From Heyndrickxia camelliae (GTDB lineage: Bacteria > Bacillota > Bacilli > Bacillales > Bacillaceae_C): a stretch of DNA of 64,000 nucleotides. Where the stretch lies: contig NZ_PIQO01000002.1 of the NCBI RefSeq assembly GCF_002844575.1, positions 186,001-250,000 on the forward strand, in the 5' to 3' direction. The notes beneath the pieces were generated by a model that worked only from the letters and a program-made list of their open reading frames with translations, had not been told where the DNA came from and searched no databases. The translations under genes and the position numbers were made by a program. This document shows, one piece after another, positions 33,173-41,626 of this stretch (position 1 is its first letter; the number at the start of each line of letters is the position of its first letter).

Positions 33173-34567
33173 TTATTGAGTGATAACCCCTGTTGTCGCT
33201 AATTGTTTAAACCAATAACCACTCTTTTTTACTGTTCGCTGAAAGTCATTATCTAAATCAACGGATACCAGACCATAGCGATTTTTATAGGCGTTTAGCC
33301 AAGACCAGTTATCGAGGAATGTCCATACATGATAGCCTTTCACGTTGACTCCTTCTTGGATTGCTTTATGCACCCACCTTAAATGCTCTTCATAAAATTC
33401 AATGCGATAATGGTCCTCAATCATTCCGTCCTCATTCAAAAAGCGGGATTCATTTTCTACGCCCATTCCATTTTCTGAAATAAAGCATTCAATATTTCCA
33501 TAGTTTTCTTTTACATTGAGTAAAATGTCGTATATTCCCTTCTCATAAATTTCCCATCCTCGATATAGATTCATTTTTTTCCCGGGCATATCATAATATT
33601 CAAAATATCGTTCCGGCATGAACGGTGCATTTGGATTAAAGAGATTTTCCTTCGCCTTCACTCTCCTAGGCTGATAATAATTAATGCCCAACAGATCAAC
33701 GGTATTTTCTTTTATTACTTCTAAATCACTTTCTTCTATATGGGGCATAAACCCTTCCTTCTTTAATACATCTACTAATTCACTTGGAAAAGTTCCTTTT
33801 ACCGATGGGTCGAGAAAAGATCGATTAAAAAAGGCATCTGCAATTGTGGCAGCCTCTACGTCTGCTGGATGCTGACTTCTTGGATAGGATGGTGTTAGAT
33901 TTAGGATAATCCCGATTTGTCCTCCTAAATTTTTTTTGTGGTAAGCGCGAATTGCGAGCGCACTAGCCAATATAGAATGAAAACCGGCTTGAACACATTT
34001 TTGAAAATCGCATAATGCTGGATAATGATGTCCATAGAGATATTGGTTTTCTACAGGGACAATCGGCTCATTATGGGTAAACCATTTATTCACACGATCC
34101 CCAAATAAGTCGAAACATTTTTCAGCATAATTCACATATGCTTTCACTACTTCTCTGCTTTCCCAGCCGCCTTTCTCCTGCATCTCAAAAGGCATATCGA
34201 AATGGTATAAATTCACAAAAGGTTCAATGCCATGCTTCCTTAGCTCCTCCAATACTTGATTGTAAAACTGTACTGCCTTAAGATTGACTTCTCCATCCCC
34301 AGTAGGGATTAAACGGGACCATGAAATGGAAAAGCGGAAGCTGTTATGGCCAAGCTCCTTCATCAAGGCTATATCTTCCTTATATCTCTCATAGAATTGC
34401 GACGTCTCACTTGGACCGATCTTATGGAAAAAACGATTGGGTTCTATTTCATACCAATAATCCCAAATATTTTTCCCCTTGCCATCCTTATTTGCAGCTC
34501 CTTCCATTTGTGTCGCCGAGGAAGCGGAGCCCCACCAAAAATCCTTTGGAAAATGATATTCTTTCAC
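33173..34567 (-). CDS. GH1 glycosidase (beta-glucosidase/beta-mannosidase type)
   Basis: A 464-residue GH1 enzyme. The acid/base is E167 in FTHNEP and the nucleophile E365 in FISENGMG. The -1 subsite motif is DNWSW (419-423), where most GH1 glucosidases have DNFEW, followed by KNRYG. The Ser/Lys/Tyr arrangement is somewhat like 6-phospho-beta-glucosidases, but the partner here is an ABC importer, so an unphosphorylated substrate is more likely. A GTG start at 34567 is chosen, seven bases after AGGAGG. It is the last gene of the importer operon. It is the only candidate in the window for cleaving the core Man-beta-GlcNAc bond, though this is inference. Confidence 0.82.
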   Translation of the reverse strand: MKEYHFPKDFWWGSASSATQMEGAANKDGKGKNIWDYWYEIEPNRFFHKIGPSETSQFYERYKEDIALMKELGHNSFRFSISWSRLIPTGDGEVNLKAVQFYNQVLEELRKHGIEPFVNLYHFDMPFEMQEKGGWESREVVKAYVNYAEKCFDLFGDRVNKWFTHNEPIVPVENQYLYGHHYPALCDFQKCVQAGFHSILASALAIRAYHKKNLGGQIGIILNLTPSYPRSQHPADVEAATIADAFFNRSFLDPSVKGTFPSELVDVLKKEGFMPHIEESDLEVIKENTVDLLGINYYQPRRVKAKENLFNPNAPFMPERYFEYYDMPGKKMNLYRGWEIYEKGIYDILLNVKENYGNIECFISENGMGVENESRFLNEDGMIEDHYRIEFYEEHLRWVHKAIQEGVNVKGYHVWTFLDNWSWLNAYKNRYGLVSVDLDNDFQRTVKKSGYWFKQLATTGVITQ

Positions 34568-34589
34568 TTTTATGCCTCCTTGTGGAAAA

Positions 34590-34620
34590 AACCAAGCCGG
34601 GGTGTGTCCGGCTTGGTTCA
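34590..34620 (-). terminator. Terminator between the binding-protein gene and GH1
   Basis: Minus strand AACCAAGCCGG / CCGGCTTGGTT stem (11 bases, seven-base loop) followed by TTTTTT. It starts three bases after the lipoprotein stop codon and ends 20 bases before the GH1 start. Confidence 0.85.
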
Positions 34621-34623
34621 TCA

Positions 34624-36069
34624 TTATTCATTTTTCTTCTTCCAAGCATCATACTGCTTTTGTATTTCTGCTAAGACCTTGTCTAAACCTGCTTCTTTTA
34701 ATTTTTTATCCATTTTTGGCACGTATTCTTTCGGATCCACACTACCTGTCAATAAGGCAGGAGCAAATTCCTTCGATACATTTGTAATGGAAGCAATTTC
34801 TGTTCTTACAGGTGTTGTATCAAAATAGAATCCTAGAGATGGTGCTGGAGTAGATTCTTCATTAAATTTCTTAAATGCTTCCCACTTATCTTTAGGATCA
34901 TTTTCATATAGTTTCAAGATAAAATGATTTCCTAATGCATAAGTCGGCATATTGTAGTTTTTCACACGTGCTGGCAAGTCTTCAATTTTGCCATCATCCA
35001 ATGTTTTATAATGAACACCTTCAATTCCTTTATCTACTAAGTTACGAACATATGGATCTGTATTCAGTAGATTTAAGAATGCCATTGCTTTCTCAGGATT
35101 TTTAGAAGTAGATGAAATAGCCTGAATCGCACCTGTTACAGATCCATTAAATGTTACTGGTTTCGATAAAGGTTGAACAGCTACATCATATCCTGCAGAA
35201 CGGGACCATAATAATTCTGCATATGGCTGATAAATTTCTTTACGAACAAACCAATTTTGGACTTCCATTGGCCATGGATCTTTGCTTGTTGCCGCATCGG
35301 CTTTAATAAATCCTTCTTTATAAAACTTATGCATTGTCTCTAATGTATTCATGGCTATATCTGTATCAAAGAAATTTACAACTTTGCCAGTGTCCCCTTC
35401 AAGAGGGAATGCCATTGGAAGCTCGTCGCCTAATACATAGTCAAATGGTAAATATGGTTTAAAGGTAGCAATTGGTGTGACATCTGGTTCATTTTCTTTA
35501 ATAGTTTTTAATAATGGCTCTAAGTCCGCTAGAGTATGAACACTTTTAATATTAAGATGATATTTATCCACTAGTCTTTTATTGAAAACTAGTACTTCTT
35601 GTTGACCTACCTCTTTATTGGACGGAATTCCATATAATTTCCCATCAATTTTTGCTCCTTCTAAAAAGGCCGGGTCAATTGCCTTTTTCATATCTTTTCC
35701 AACTGTGTTTAATAGTTTATCAACCGGTACAAAAGCACCTTTTTGGGCATTTAATACGTAATTTGCACCACTGGTATAAGCAATGTCAAATGTTTCGCCA
35801 GATGCAATAATTACTTGCATTTTTTGATCGTAGTCTCCCCAATCAATTTGCTTCATTTTTACGGTTGCATTAATTTTTTTCTTTGTATACTCACTTAATT
35901 TTGCCATTACTTTATCGGTGTCCTTTTGAGGAGTCCCGATCATATACCAAGTAATTTCATACGGTTTGTCGCCTTTTCCATTGGCTTTTTCACTATTGGA
36001 GCTACAAGCAGCTAGAACGCCTGATAGACCAAGAATGAAAACTAAAAATACTAGTAACCTTCTTTTCAT
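34624..36069 (-). CDS. Sugar ABC transporter binding lipoprotein (LplA type)
   Basis: A 481-residue lipoprotein with signal MKRRLLVFLVFILGLSGVLA and a lipobox whose cysteine is residue 22 (LAAC). The mature part is a two-lobed family 1 solute-binding protein of the large LplA/YtcQ branch (ITWYMIGTPQKDTDKVMAKL near 39, RSAGYDVAVQPLSKPVTFNG near 283). It is anchored in the outer face of the membrane and presents oligosaccharides to the permeases encoded upstream. A hairpin terminator follows immediately, which would make this the most expressed protein of the operon. Confidence 0.9.
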   Translation of the reverse strand: MKRRLLVFLVFILGLSGVLAACSSNSEKANGKGDKPYEITWYMIGTPQKDTDKVMAKLSEYTKKKINATVKMKQIDWGDYDQKMQVIIASGETFDIAYTSGANYVLNAQKGAFVPVDKLLNTVGKDMKKAIDPAFLEGAKIDGKLYGIPSNKEVGQQEVLVFNKRLVDKYHLNIKSVHTLADLEPLLKTIKENEPDVTPIATFKPYLPFDYVLGDELPMAFPLEGDTGKVVNFFDTDIAMNTLETMHKFYKEGFIKADAATSKDPWPMEVQNWFVRKEIYQPYAELLWSRSAGYDVAVQPLSKPVTFNGSVTGAIQAISSTSKNPEKAMAFLNLLNTDPYVRNLVDKGIEGVHYKTLDDGKIEDLPARVKNYNMPTYALGNHFILKLYENDPKDKWEAFKKFNEESTPAPSLGFYFDTTPVRTEIASITNVSKEFAPALLTGSVDPKEYVPKMDKKLKEAGLDKVLAEIQKQYDAWKKKNE

Positions 36070-36198
36070 CTTTTTTCCCCCTTGTTCTTGTGTGAATCTA
36101 TATGGTTAGTTAATCTGCCTGACAGCAAATGTTGGACAGGGTAAAAGCTGATTAACTATTAAAGCCTATCGTATTGCATCATTTTATTGTGTGTACCA

Positions 36199-37185
36199 TT
36201 ATTCCTTGACTCCTCCAATTGTCAGACCCCTGATGAAATACTTTTGGAAGAACGGATATGCCACAGCGATCGGAAGAGTAGCAATAACCACCATCGCCAT
36301 TTTTGCAGCGTCTTGTGGTAATGATTGAAGTAAGGATTGCTGACTTGCAGAAATTTCCGTGTTCTGACGAATAAATTCCAAATTATTTTCGATTTTCATC
36401 AATAAAGATTGTAATGGAACTAATTTTGGATTATCGATGAATAACAGGGCATTGAACCAGTCATTCCAATAACCAAGTGTACTAAATAAAGCAATGGTCG
36501 CAATTCCCGGCAAGGAAAGCGGGAAAACGATTTGAAAAAAGATTCGCCATTCACTTGCCCCATCCATTCTAGCTGATTCCAATATAGACTCTGGAACGGA
36601 ACGCTGGAAGAAGGTTCTCATAATGAGAATATAAAATGCGTTTACAGCTAATGGCAGAATCAATGCCCATATAGTATTTCGCAAGTGCAGAAATTGAGTT
36701 GTAACAATATAGAATGGTACTAATCCTCCGCTAAATAGCATTGTAAAAAATGCTAGAAACGTAAAGAACTTTCTATATTTAAATTGGTTTCTTGAGATGG
36801 CGTACGCATAAAAGGAAATCATGAGTACACTGATAATCGTCCCTAAAACGGTAACGACAATAGTAATACCGTAAGAATTCAATAGTTGGGAGCCCATATG
36901 ATAAAGATACGTATATGCATCTGTACTCCATTTGTCCGGGATCAACTGAAAGCCTTTCGATTCTAGTGATTTCTCATTGCTAAAGGAAATGATAATCACA
37001 TAAATAAAAGGAAATACACACATTATCGCAAAAATAGCCAAGATAATATTCATAATGATATTGGTTCCTTTACCAAGGCCATGCGGATTATACTTTTTGT
37101 TTTTTCGTGCCTTTGGTATCGTTTGATAGTTTAGATTGCTTTCCACTACTTCTGATACCTCCGAATTTGAAGGAGATGTTGTCAT
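36199..37185 (-). CDS. Sugar ABC transporter permease (YtcP/LplC type)
   Basis: A 328-residue MalG-type permease with six membrane helices and the EAA loop ESARMDGASEWRIFFQIVFPLSLPGI (trimmed: SARMDGASEWRIFFQIV, about residues 200-216). The N-terminal 45 residues are hydrophilic and poorly conserved. The start is put at ATG 37185. The only good Shine-Dalgarno, AAAGGAGGG (37216-37224), is 31 bases away with a six-base-pair hairpin in between, so the alternative start ATG 37227 is possible but lacks a site. It follows the other permease gene closely. Confidence 0.85.
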   Translation of the reverse strand: MTTSPSNSEVSEVVESNLNYQTIPKARKNKKYNPHGLGKGTNIIMNIILAIFAIMCVFPFIYVIIISFSNEKSLESKGFQLIPDKWSTDAYTYLYHMGSQLLNSYGITIVVTVLGTIISVLMISFYAYAISRNQFKYRKFFTFLAFFTMLFSGGLVPFYIVTTQFLHLRNTIWALILPLAVNAFYILIMRTFFQRSVPESILESARMDGASEWRIFFQIVFPLSLPGIATIALFSTLGYWNDWFNALLFIDNPKLVPLQSLLMKIENNLEFIRQNTEISASQQSLLQSLPQDAAKMAMVVIATLPIAVAYPFFQKYFIRGLTIGGVKE

Positions 37186-37193
37186 ATATTTAC

Positions 37194-37213
37194 ACCGCTT
37201 TTTTTTGAGCGGT
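37194..37213 (-). promoter_or_regulatory. Hairpin between ribosome binding site and start of the permease gene
   Basis: ACCGCT (37208-37213 on the minus strand) and AGCGGT (37194-37199) form a stem over eight loop bases. Folding would bring AAAGGAGGG to about ten bases from ATG 37185, a normal spacing, so the hairpin may act as a structural spacer. Confidence 0.5.
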
Positions 37214-37248
37214 CTCCCTCCTTTCATAAGCTATTTTTCACGAAACTT

Positions 37249-38178
37249 TTAGAACAAGGCATATTCTTTATCAATTTTCTTTACAATATAATTGGTTAAC
37301 AGAACAAGGATAAAGCCGACTGCCGATTGATATAAACCAGCCGCAGTACTCATTCCAATATCCCCCATTGTCGTTAATCCGCGATAGACAAATGTATCAA
37401 TAACATTTGTCGTTGAGAACAATGGACCTGAATCACGAGGGACTTGATAAAAAAGTCCAAAATCAGAATTAAATATTTTCCCAACATTTAAGATGGTTAG
37501 AATGACAATCAATGGAGTGATCATTGGAATTGTCACATGCCTAATCTGTTTCCACTTCGTTGCTCCATCAATCATAGCAGCTTCATAATAGGTGCGATCA
37601 ATACCAACAATAGCAGCTAAATAGACGATGCTTCCATATCCGACGCCCTTCCACATGTTTACAATGACAAGGATAAACGGCCAGTATTTCGATTGATTGT
37701 ACCAGGATATCGGATGTCCACCAAACCACTCTAAGAGATTATTGATTAAACCACGATCGGCACTTAAAAATGTGTAAACAAAATAACTCACCACTACCCA
37801 GGATAAAAAGTGCGGGAATAACATTCCGGTTTGATAGACCTTTGAAAGTTTCTTATTGGCCAGCTCACTCAAGACAATGGCAATACCAACGCCCAGTATT
37901 AAACCTAATATAATAAAGATCGCATTATATAATACTGTGTTTCTAGTAATGACAAAAGCATCATTCGTACTAAAAAGAAACTTGAAATTATCAAACCCAA
38001 CCCATTCACTGTTAAAAATACTAGAGAAAAATCCGTTTGGATCATAGCGAAAGTTCTTAAATGCAATAACGGTTCCAAACATCGGAAGATAGGAAAACAA
38101 CAAAAACCATATGGTTCCAGGTAAAACCATGAGGAGCCAAACACGATTTTTATATAATTCTTTCATAAATTTCTTCAC
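37249..38178 (-). CDS. Sugar ABC transporter permease (LplB/YteP type)
   Basis: A 309-residue MalF-type permease with six membrane helices (KNRVWLLMVLPGTIWFLLFS near residue 9) and the EAA loop YYEAAMIDGATKWKQIRHVT near 200. The start is uncertain: GTG 38178 follows AAAGGAGGGG by about 11 bases, while ATG 38202 lies before that site. It is the first gene of the permease-permease-lipoprotein-GH1 operon. No ATPase is encoded nearby, so it presumably uses a shared MsmX-type ATPase from elsewhere. Confidence 0.85.
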   Translation of the reverse strand: MKKFMKELYKNRVWLLMVLPGTIWFLLFSYLPMFGTVIAFKNFRYDPNGFFSSIFNSEWVGFDNFKFLFSTNDAFVITRNTVLYNAIFIILGLILGVGIAIVLSELANKKLSKVYQTGMLFPHFLSWVVVSYFVYTFLSADRGLINNLLEWFGGHPISWYNQSKYWPFILVIVNMWKGVGYGSIVYLAAIVGIDRTYYEAAMIDGATKWKQIRHVTIPMITPLIVILTILNVGKIFNSDFGLFYQVPRDSGPLFSTTNVIDTFVYRGLTTMGDIGMSTAAGLYQSAVGFILVLLTNYIVKKIDKEYALF

Positions 38179-38341
38179 TGCCGCAAAGCCCCTCCTTTCC
38201 ATATTGAAAACCTTTTCATTATTATTGTATAGAAAGGAAAATAGATTAAAAAGTTAACAATTATTAGATTTACTGTACTAATTTGGGGAGATGAAATTAG
38301 GAAATGGTGCCGGATCCCTTTACCATTCTCCATACAAAATA

Positions 38342-38384
38342 ACCTGTTGCCATATCCACTCCCGACAACAGGTAAACGCTTGCA
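38342..38384 (-). promoter_or_regulatory. Inverted repeat and candidate cre site upstream of the importer operon
   Basis: ACCTGTTG (38342-38349) and CAACAGGT (38366-38373) are inverted, and the second arm runs into TGCAAGCGTTTACC on the minus strand (38371-38384), which fits the CcpA box apart from the last base. The nearest gene start is 190 bases downstream. Confidence 0.4.
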
Positions 38385-38469
38385 AATCTTTATTCATTTA
38401 AATATGGTTCTAGACTATTATTCCAATACTAGTGTGCGTCGGGAATAGGAACATGGCTTCCTTCCCACT

Positions 38470-38965
38470 AATTTAATGAACTTACTAATACCATAATTCA
38501 ATGTCTTGTGAAAGATGAAAATGGTATTTATAAATTTGATACAAAGAAGGCAAAAGAATTAGGATTATCAAAAAAGGAAATTAAAGAATCTGATAACTTA
38601 TTTACAAATGTTTTATCTCAAAAAGATATTAGGGATTTAGTTGGAGACAAAACTGGAATTGAACCTTACGGAAAGGGATCCATAGCTGCCAAGGCACTTG
38701 TAAAAGTTTTAAAAAATACGCTAAAAAAATCGTTAGTGCTATTGATAAAGGGATAGATTTATTACAAGTAAAATCATCAACTAAAAAACATCGGAAAAAA
38801 GTTATTACAACAGTAGGATTAATAAAAGTTTTAGATAACTTTGGAGATATTAGTGATACAGGCTGAAAATTTAGTTAAACGAGGAATAAAAACATTAGTT
38901 CCTAGTATGCCTGATTGGTTAGCCTCTGGTCTTGCTAAAACATTAATGATGGTTCTTCCTATTTA
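38470..38965 (+). pseudogene. Decayed plus-strand gene, secreted-peptide-like, unknown family
   Basis: Protein-like sequence runs through three plus-strand frames: NELTNTIIQCLVKDENGIYK, then the 38508-38756 stretch with DIRDLVGDKTGIEPYGKGSI, then VGLIKVLDNFGDISDT, and at the end AENLVKRGIKTLVPSMPDWL followed by ASGLAKTLMMVLPI. The frameshifts fall at about 38725 and 38862, and the 5' end is missing. The lysine-rich chain with a hydrophobic C-terminal end resembles a toxin or bacteriocin precursor, but I do not recognise the family. Confidence 0.4.
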
Positions 38966-39015
38966 ATGTATCATAGGAGTTAAATAATTTATTAGAGAGG
39001 AAGAACACTGACACT

Positions 39016-39288
39016 ATGGGCAAGAAACAACCGTGGTATTTAAAAAAAGGTTCTTTATATTTCTTTTGTATTGTAACTCCGCCAATAGGTTATATTATCC
39101 TCATTTCAAATTTAAAGAAGTTTGAATACAATGAAAGAATACAATATCTTATTCTTGCAACAATTATGGCTTCTATATGGATTTTGAAATTTTTACCCAA
39201 GAACATAAGTTTATATTTTTGGTGTCTTGTGTTAGCAATAATTATTGGAAGCTCTATTATAAAATTTATTGATAAAAAGAAAAAATGA
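39016..39288 (+). CDS. Small membrane protein, possibly an immunity-type protein
   Basis: A 90-residue protein with about three hydrophobic helices (SLYFFCIVTPPIGYIILISN, then IQYLILATIMASIWILKFLP, then a Leu/Ile-rich stretch) and a KKKK tail. It has a weak purine-rich site (GAGAGGAAG) about 15 bases upstream. Its place after a decayed secreted-peptide-like gene is what one would expect for an immunity protein, but there is no recognisable family. It is among the few plus-strand frames in the window with a plausible start. Confidence 0.4.
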   Translation: MGKKQPWYLKKGSLYFFCIVTPPIGYIILISNLKKFEYNERIQYLILATIMASIWILKFLPKNISLYFWCLVLAIIIGSSIIKFIDKKKK

Positions 39289-39292
39289 AATA

Positions 39293-39500
39293 ATGTTAAA
39301 AAATACTTCGATTGGTTATTTAATTGCGTGTATTGTGGTTATATTTTGGGGGATATTTAGTATTTTAAATCCAGTTGATGCTATTCGTCTATGTTTTAGA
39401 AATCCAGATTACCTCATTCTATTTTAATTTTTATTTTTCAATATATTGTTGGGTTTGGATTTCCAATTATCATTTGGATATTTTATTTTCAGTATAAATA
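39293..39500 (+). pseudogene. Second small membrane protein, frameshifted
   Basis: A 44-codon frame (39293-39427, LKNTSIGYLIACIVVIFWGI) stops, and hydrophobic sequence continues in another frame (VGFGFPIIIWIFYFQYK) to about 39500. Together they look like a two-helix membrane protein broken by a frameshift. It follows the preceding small gene by four bases. Confidence 0.4.
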
Positions 39501-39699
39501 ACATAAAGAAATTATAAGTTAACATAACATCCAAACTCTTGAATTCGACCAAAATCGGGCAAATTCAGGGGTTTTCCGTTTGGGAAATAGTCACAAATCA
39601 GCCGGATAATGAAAAATACCAATCTCTCATTTCCTTCGATTTTCTCTTGTTTTCGTGCCAGTTCAAAATCAAAAAAAGTTCTTACACGAAAAGGCCCGT

Positions 39700-39860
39700 T
39701 CATCCGTCTAAAGATGGCTCTTATGCTTTATCTAGTTACGCAATGCGGGGGCTACCCCCCACACCCCCAGCCAGCTTCCACCTCAAAACAGGGGGAAAAC
39801 CAATCGATTGGGGATTTTTATCTTTAAAATCGTTAATCTATTATTGAGAACACGTGTGAA
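39700..39860. other. G/C-cluster segment resembling plasmid or mobile-element DNA
   Basis: GCGGGGGCTACCCCCC followed by ACACCCCC stands out from the AT-rich surroundings, with a GGGGG-CTA-CCCCC hairpin. It is followed by a second C/G block (near 39775-39815) and by AACGCTTTTATTTTCG. Such motifs are reminiscent of mobilisation regions of Gram-positive plasmids, but no relaxase or replication gene is present. I cannot name the element. Confidence 0.3.
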
Positions 39861-39954
39861 ACGCTTTTATTTTCGTTTTAAGGCGGGGCTTCTTGTTTAC
39901 TAGTATAATTTTCCGAAAACAGCCAAAAAATCTCTTTAAAATGCGTTTAACGAT

Positions 39955-39988
39955 AAATAAAAAACGTACCCATTTTTTAGGGTACGGT
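39955..39988 (-). terminator. Terminator of the YesMN-like operon
   Basis: Minus strand CGTACCC / GGGTACG stem with an eight-base loop followed by TTTTTTATTTAT, about 105 bases after the response regulator stop. Confidence 0.78.
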
Positions 39989-40092
39989 TAGTTACTTCCA
40001 AAATTGCCACCACTTTTTTTGTTACGCAGCAGCAAAGCATTTTTTCACTTCTTGAGATTCCCTTATGGCACTCATTAGCTGAATCCAGGCAA

Positions 40093-41613
40093 CTATTTTG
40101 CTGTTTTCTGTAATGCTAGCAGCCGATATTCCTTCGGGGTTACCCCGATTATTTTCTTGAACTGCTTGTAAAAATAAGTAGAGTCTGAGTATCCTACTTG
40201 TTTTCCGATATCGCCGACTTTATTGTAGGTATCTTTCAGTAGCTCTTTCGCGTGATGAATCCTTAGCTGATTTAAATAATCGGAAAAAATGTAGCCGGTC
40301 TCTTTATGAAAAAGTTGGCCAAGATAAATGGAATTGACATGGAATTTTTGACTCAGAGTTTTTAAGGATTGCTCTTCATGATAATGTTCCTGAATAAACT
40401 TCAGTACGCTTTGAATAATGGGACTGCCATTTTCCGATTGTTCCTGTAAATGACGAACTGTACTTTCAATATATGAAACTAGTAAATCCTCTAAATTACC
40501 TAGAGATTGAACGGAAATAATTTCTCTCACATATTCTGTTATTTTTTCACTCGGATGCTTCATTACTTCCGTTTGAATAGAGGTGACAAGTTCAATCGCG
40601 AAACTTTGAATCCCATGAGGAGAAATAAAGGAGACTTGATTGCCAAATTCTTTAATGATTCTTTTGACCTCTTTTATCGCCTGTGAACTTTCCTTTGTTA
40701 CCACCCATTTGATAATTTGCTGAATAGATTCGTGGTTTTCTATATACCCTTCTTTATAAGGATTCATATCATCTTCCGAAATGACACAACTCCCCTTAAG
40801 TAACAACCGAAATGATGTTAGTTTTTTAGCGACAGAAAGGCTTTGATAGCATTCATTCATATAGGCAACAGTAGAGCCTTTAAAGATAAAGTAATCAATC
40901 CCTTCCTGTTCTAGTAACACCTCTATCGTTTTGATTTTTTTCGAGCACTCTTCCTGATTATGGGAGGTGACGAGTACCACAAATTCCCCTTCTGGATTTA
41001 CGATACAGACATTTTCGAGTTTTTTTTCAATATGAGTTCTTAAGGTATATAACTCTTCCGATCCAAGTGAATCATTCTCCATCAGTTGAATAACTAATAC
41101 AGTCGTATCACATTCGTCAAACTGAAGCTGATACAATTCTAATCTATCGCGCCATTCCTTCGAATCAATATCCTCGTTTAACCATCTCCAAATCGTATTA
41201 TCCCGCAAAACAAAATAGGCTTCTTCGTCTACAGATGATTTTTCTAGTTTTTCCACTGCATTTCTTAGTGTGGACATTAATTCTTGTTCGTTAACTGGTT
41301 TCAACAAGTAATTTTCAATACCTAAGGAAAGTCCTTCTTTTACATATTCAAATTCCTGAAATCCTGATAGGACAACACATTTCGTTCCAGGATGGACTCT
41401 TTTCAGCCGGTTGATTAATGCAAGTCCATCCATTTCAGGCATTTTAATATCTGTCAGTAAAATATCACAAGGAGATTCCTCTAATTTCTTCAAAGCTTCC
41501 TTCCCATTATGTGCCGTACCTATGACTTGTAAATCGAGATCCTTCCAAGGAATCAATACCTTAAGTCCATCGATAATCAGCGGTTCATCATCAACCAGAA
41601 ATACATTATACAT
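40093..41613 (-). CDS. AraC-type response regulator (YesN-like)
   Basis: A 506-residue regulator: N-terminal receiver with phospho-acceptor D55 (DILLTDIKMPEMDG) and conserved Lys (LLKPVNEQE near 105). A long middle linker is followed by two C-terminal helix-turn-helix motifs of the AraC family (SLKTLSQKFHVNSIYLGQLF near 418 and VGDIGKQVGYSDSTYFYKQF near 465). ATG 41613 has GGAGG nine bases upstream; a longer reading lacks a site. It pairs with the upstream kinase and probably activates the glycan-utilisation genes on both sides in response to oligosaccharide. Confidence 0.9.
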   Translation of the reverse strand: MYNVFLVDDEPLIIDGLKVLIPWKDLDLQVIGTAHNGKEALKKLEESPCDILLTDIKMPEMDGLALINRLKRVHPGTKCVVLSGFQEFEYVKEGLSLGIENYLLKPVNEQELMSTLRNAVEKLEKSSVDEEAYFVLRDNTIWRWLNEDIDSKEWRDRLELYQLQFDECDTTVLVIQLMENDSLGSEELYTLRTHIEKKLENVCIVNPEGEFVVLVTSHNQEECSKKIKTIEVLLEQEGIDYFIFKGSTVAYMNECYQSLSVAKKLTSFRLLLKGSCVISEDDMNPYKEGYIENHESIQQIIKWVVTKESSQAIKEVKRIIKEFGNQVSFISPHGIQSFAIELVTSIQTEVMKHPSEKITEYVREIISVQSLGNLEDLLVSYIESTVRHLQEQSENGSPIIQSVLKFIQEHYHEEQSLKTLSQKFHVNSIYLGQLFHKETGYIFSDYLNQLRIHHAKELLKDTYNKVGDIGKQVGYSDSTYFYKQFKKIIGVTPKEYRLLALQKTAK

Positions 41614-41626
41614 ATACCAATACCTC

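Noticed and set aside
39512-39847. Short open frames on both strands in the G/C-cluster segment.
   Set aside because: They overlap each other, have no ribosome binding sites, and their composition follows the repetitive G/C blocks. I treat the segment as non-coding.
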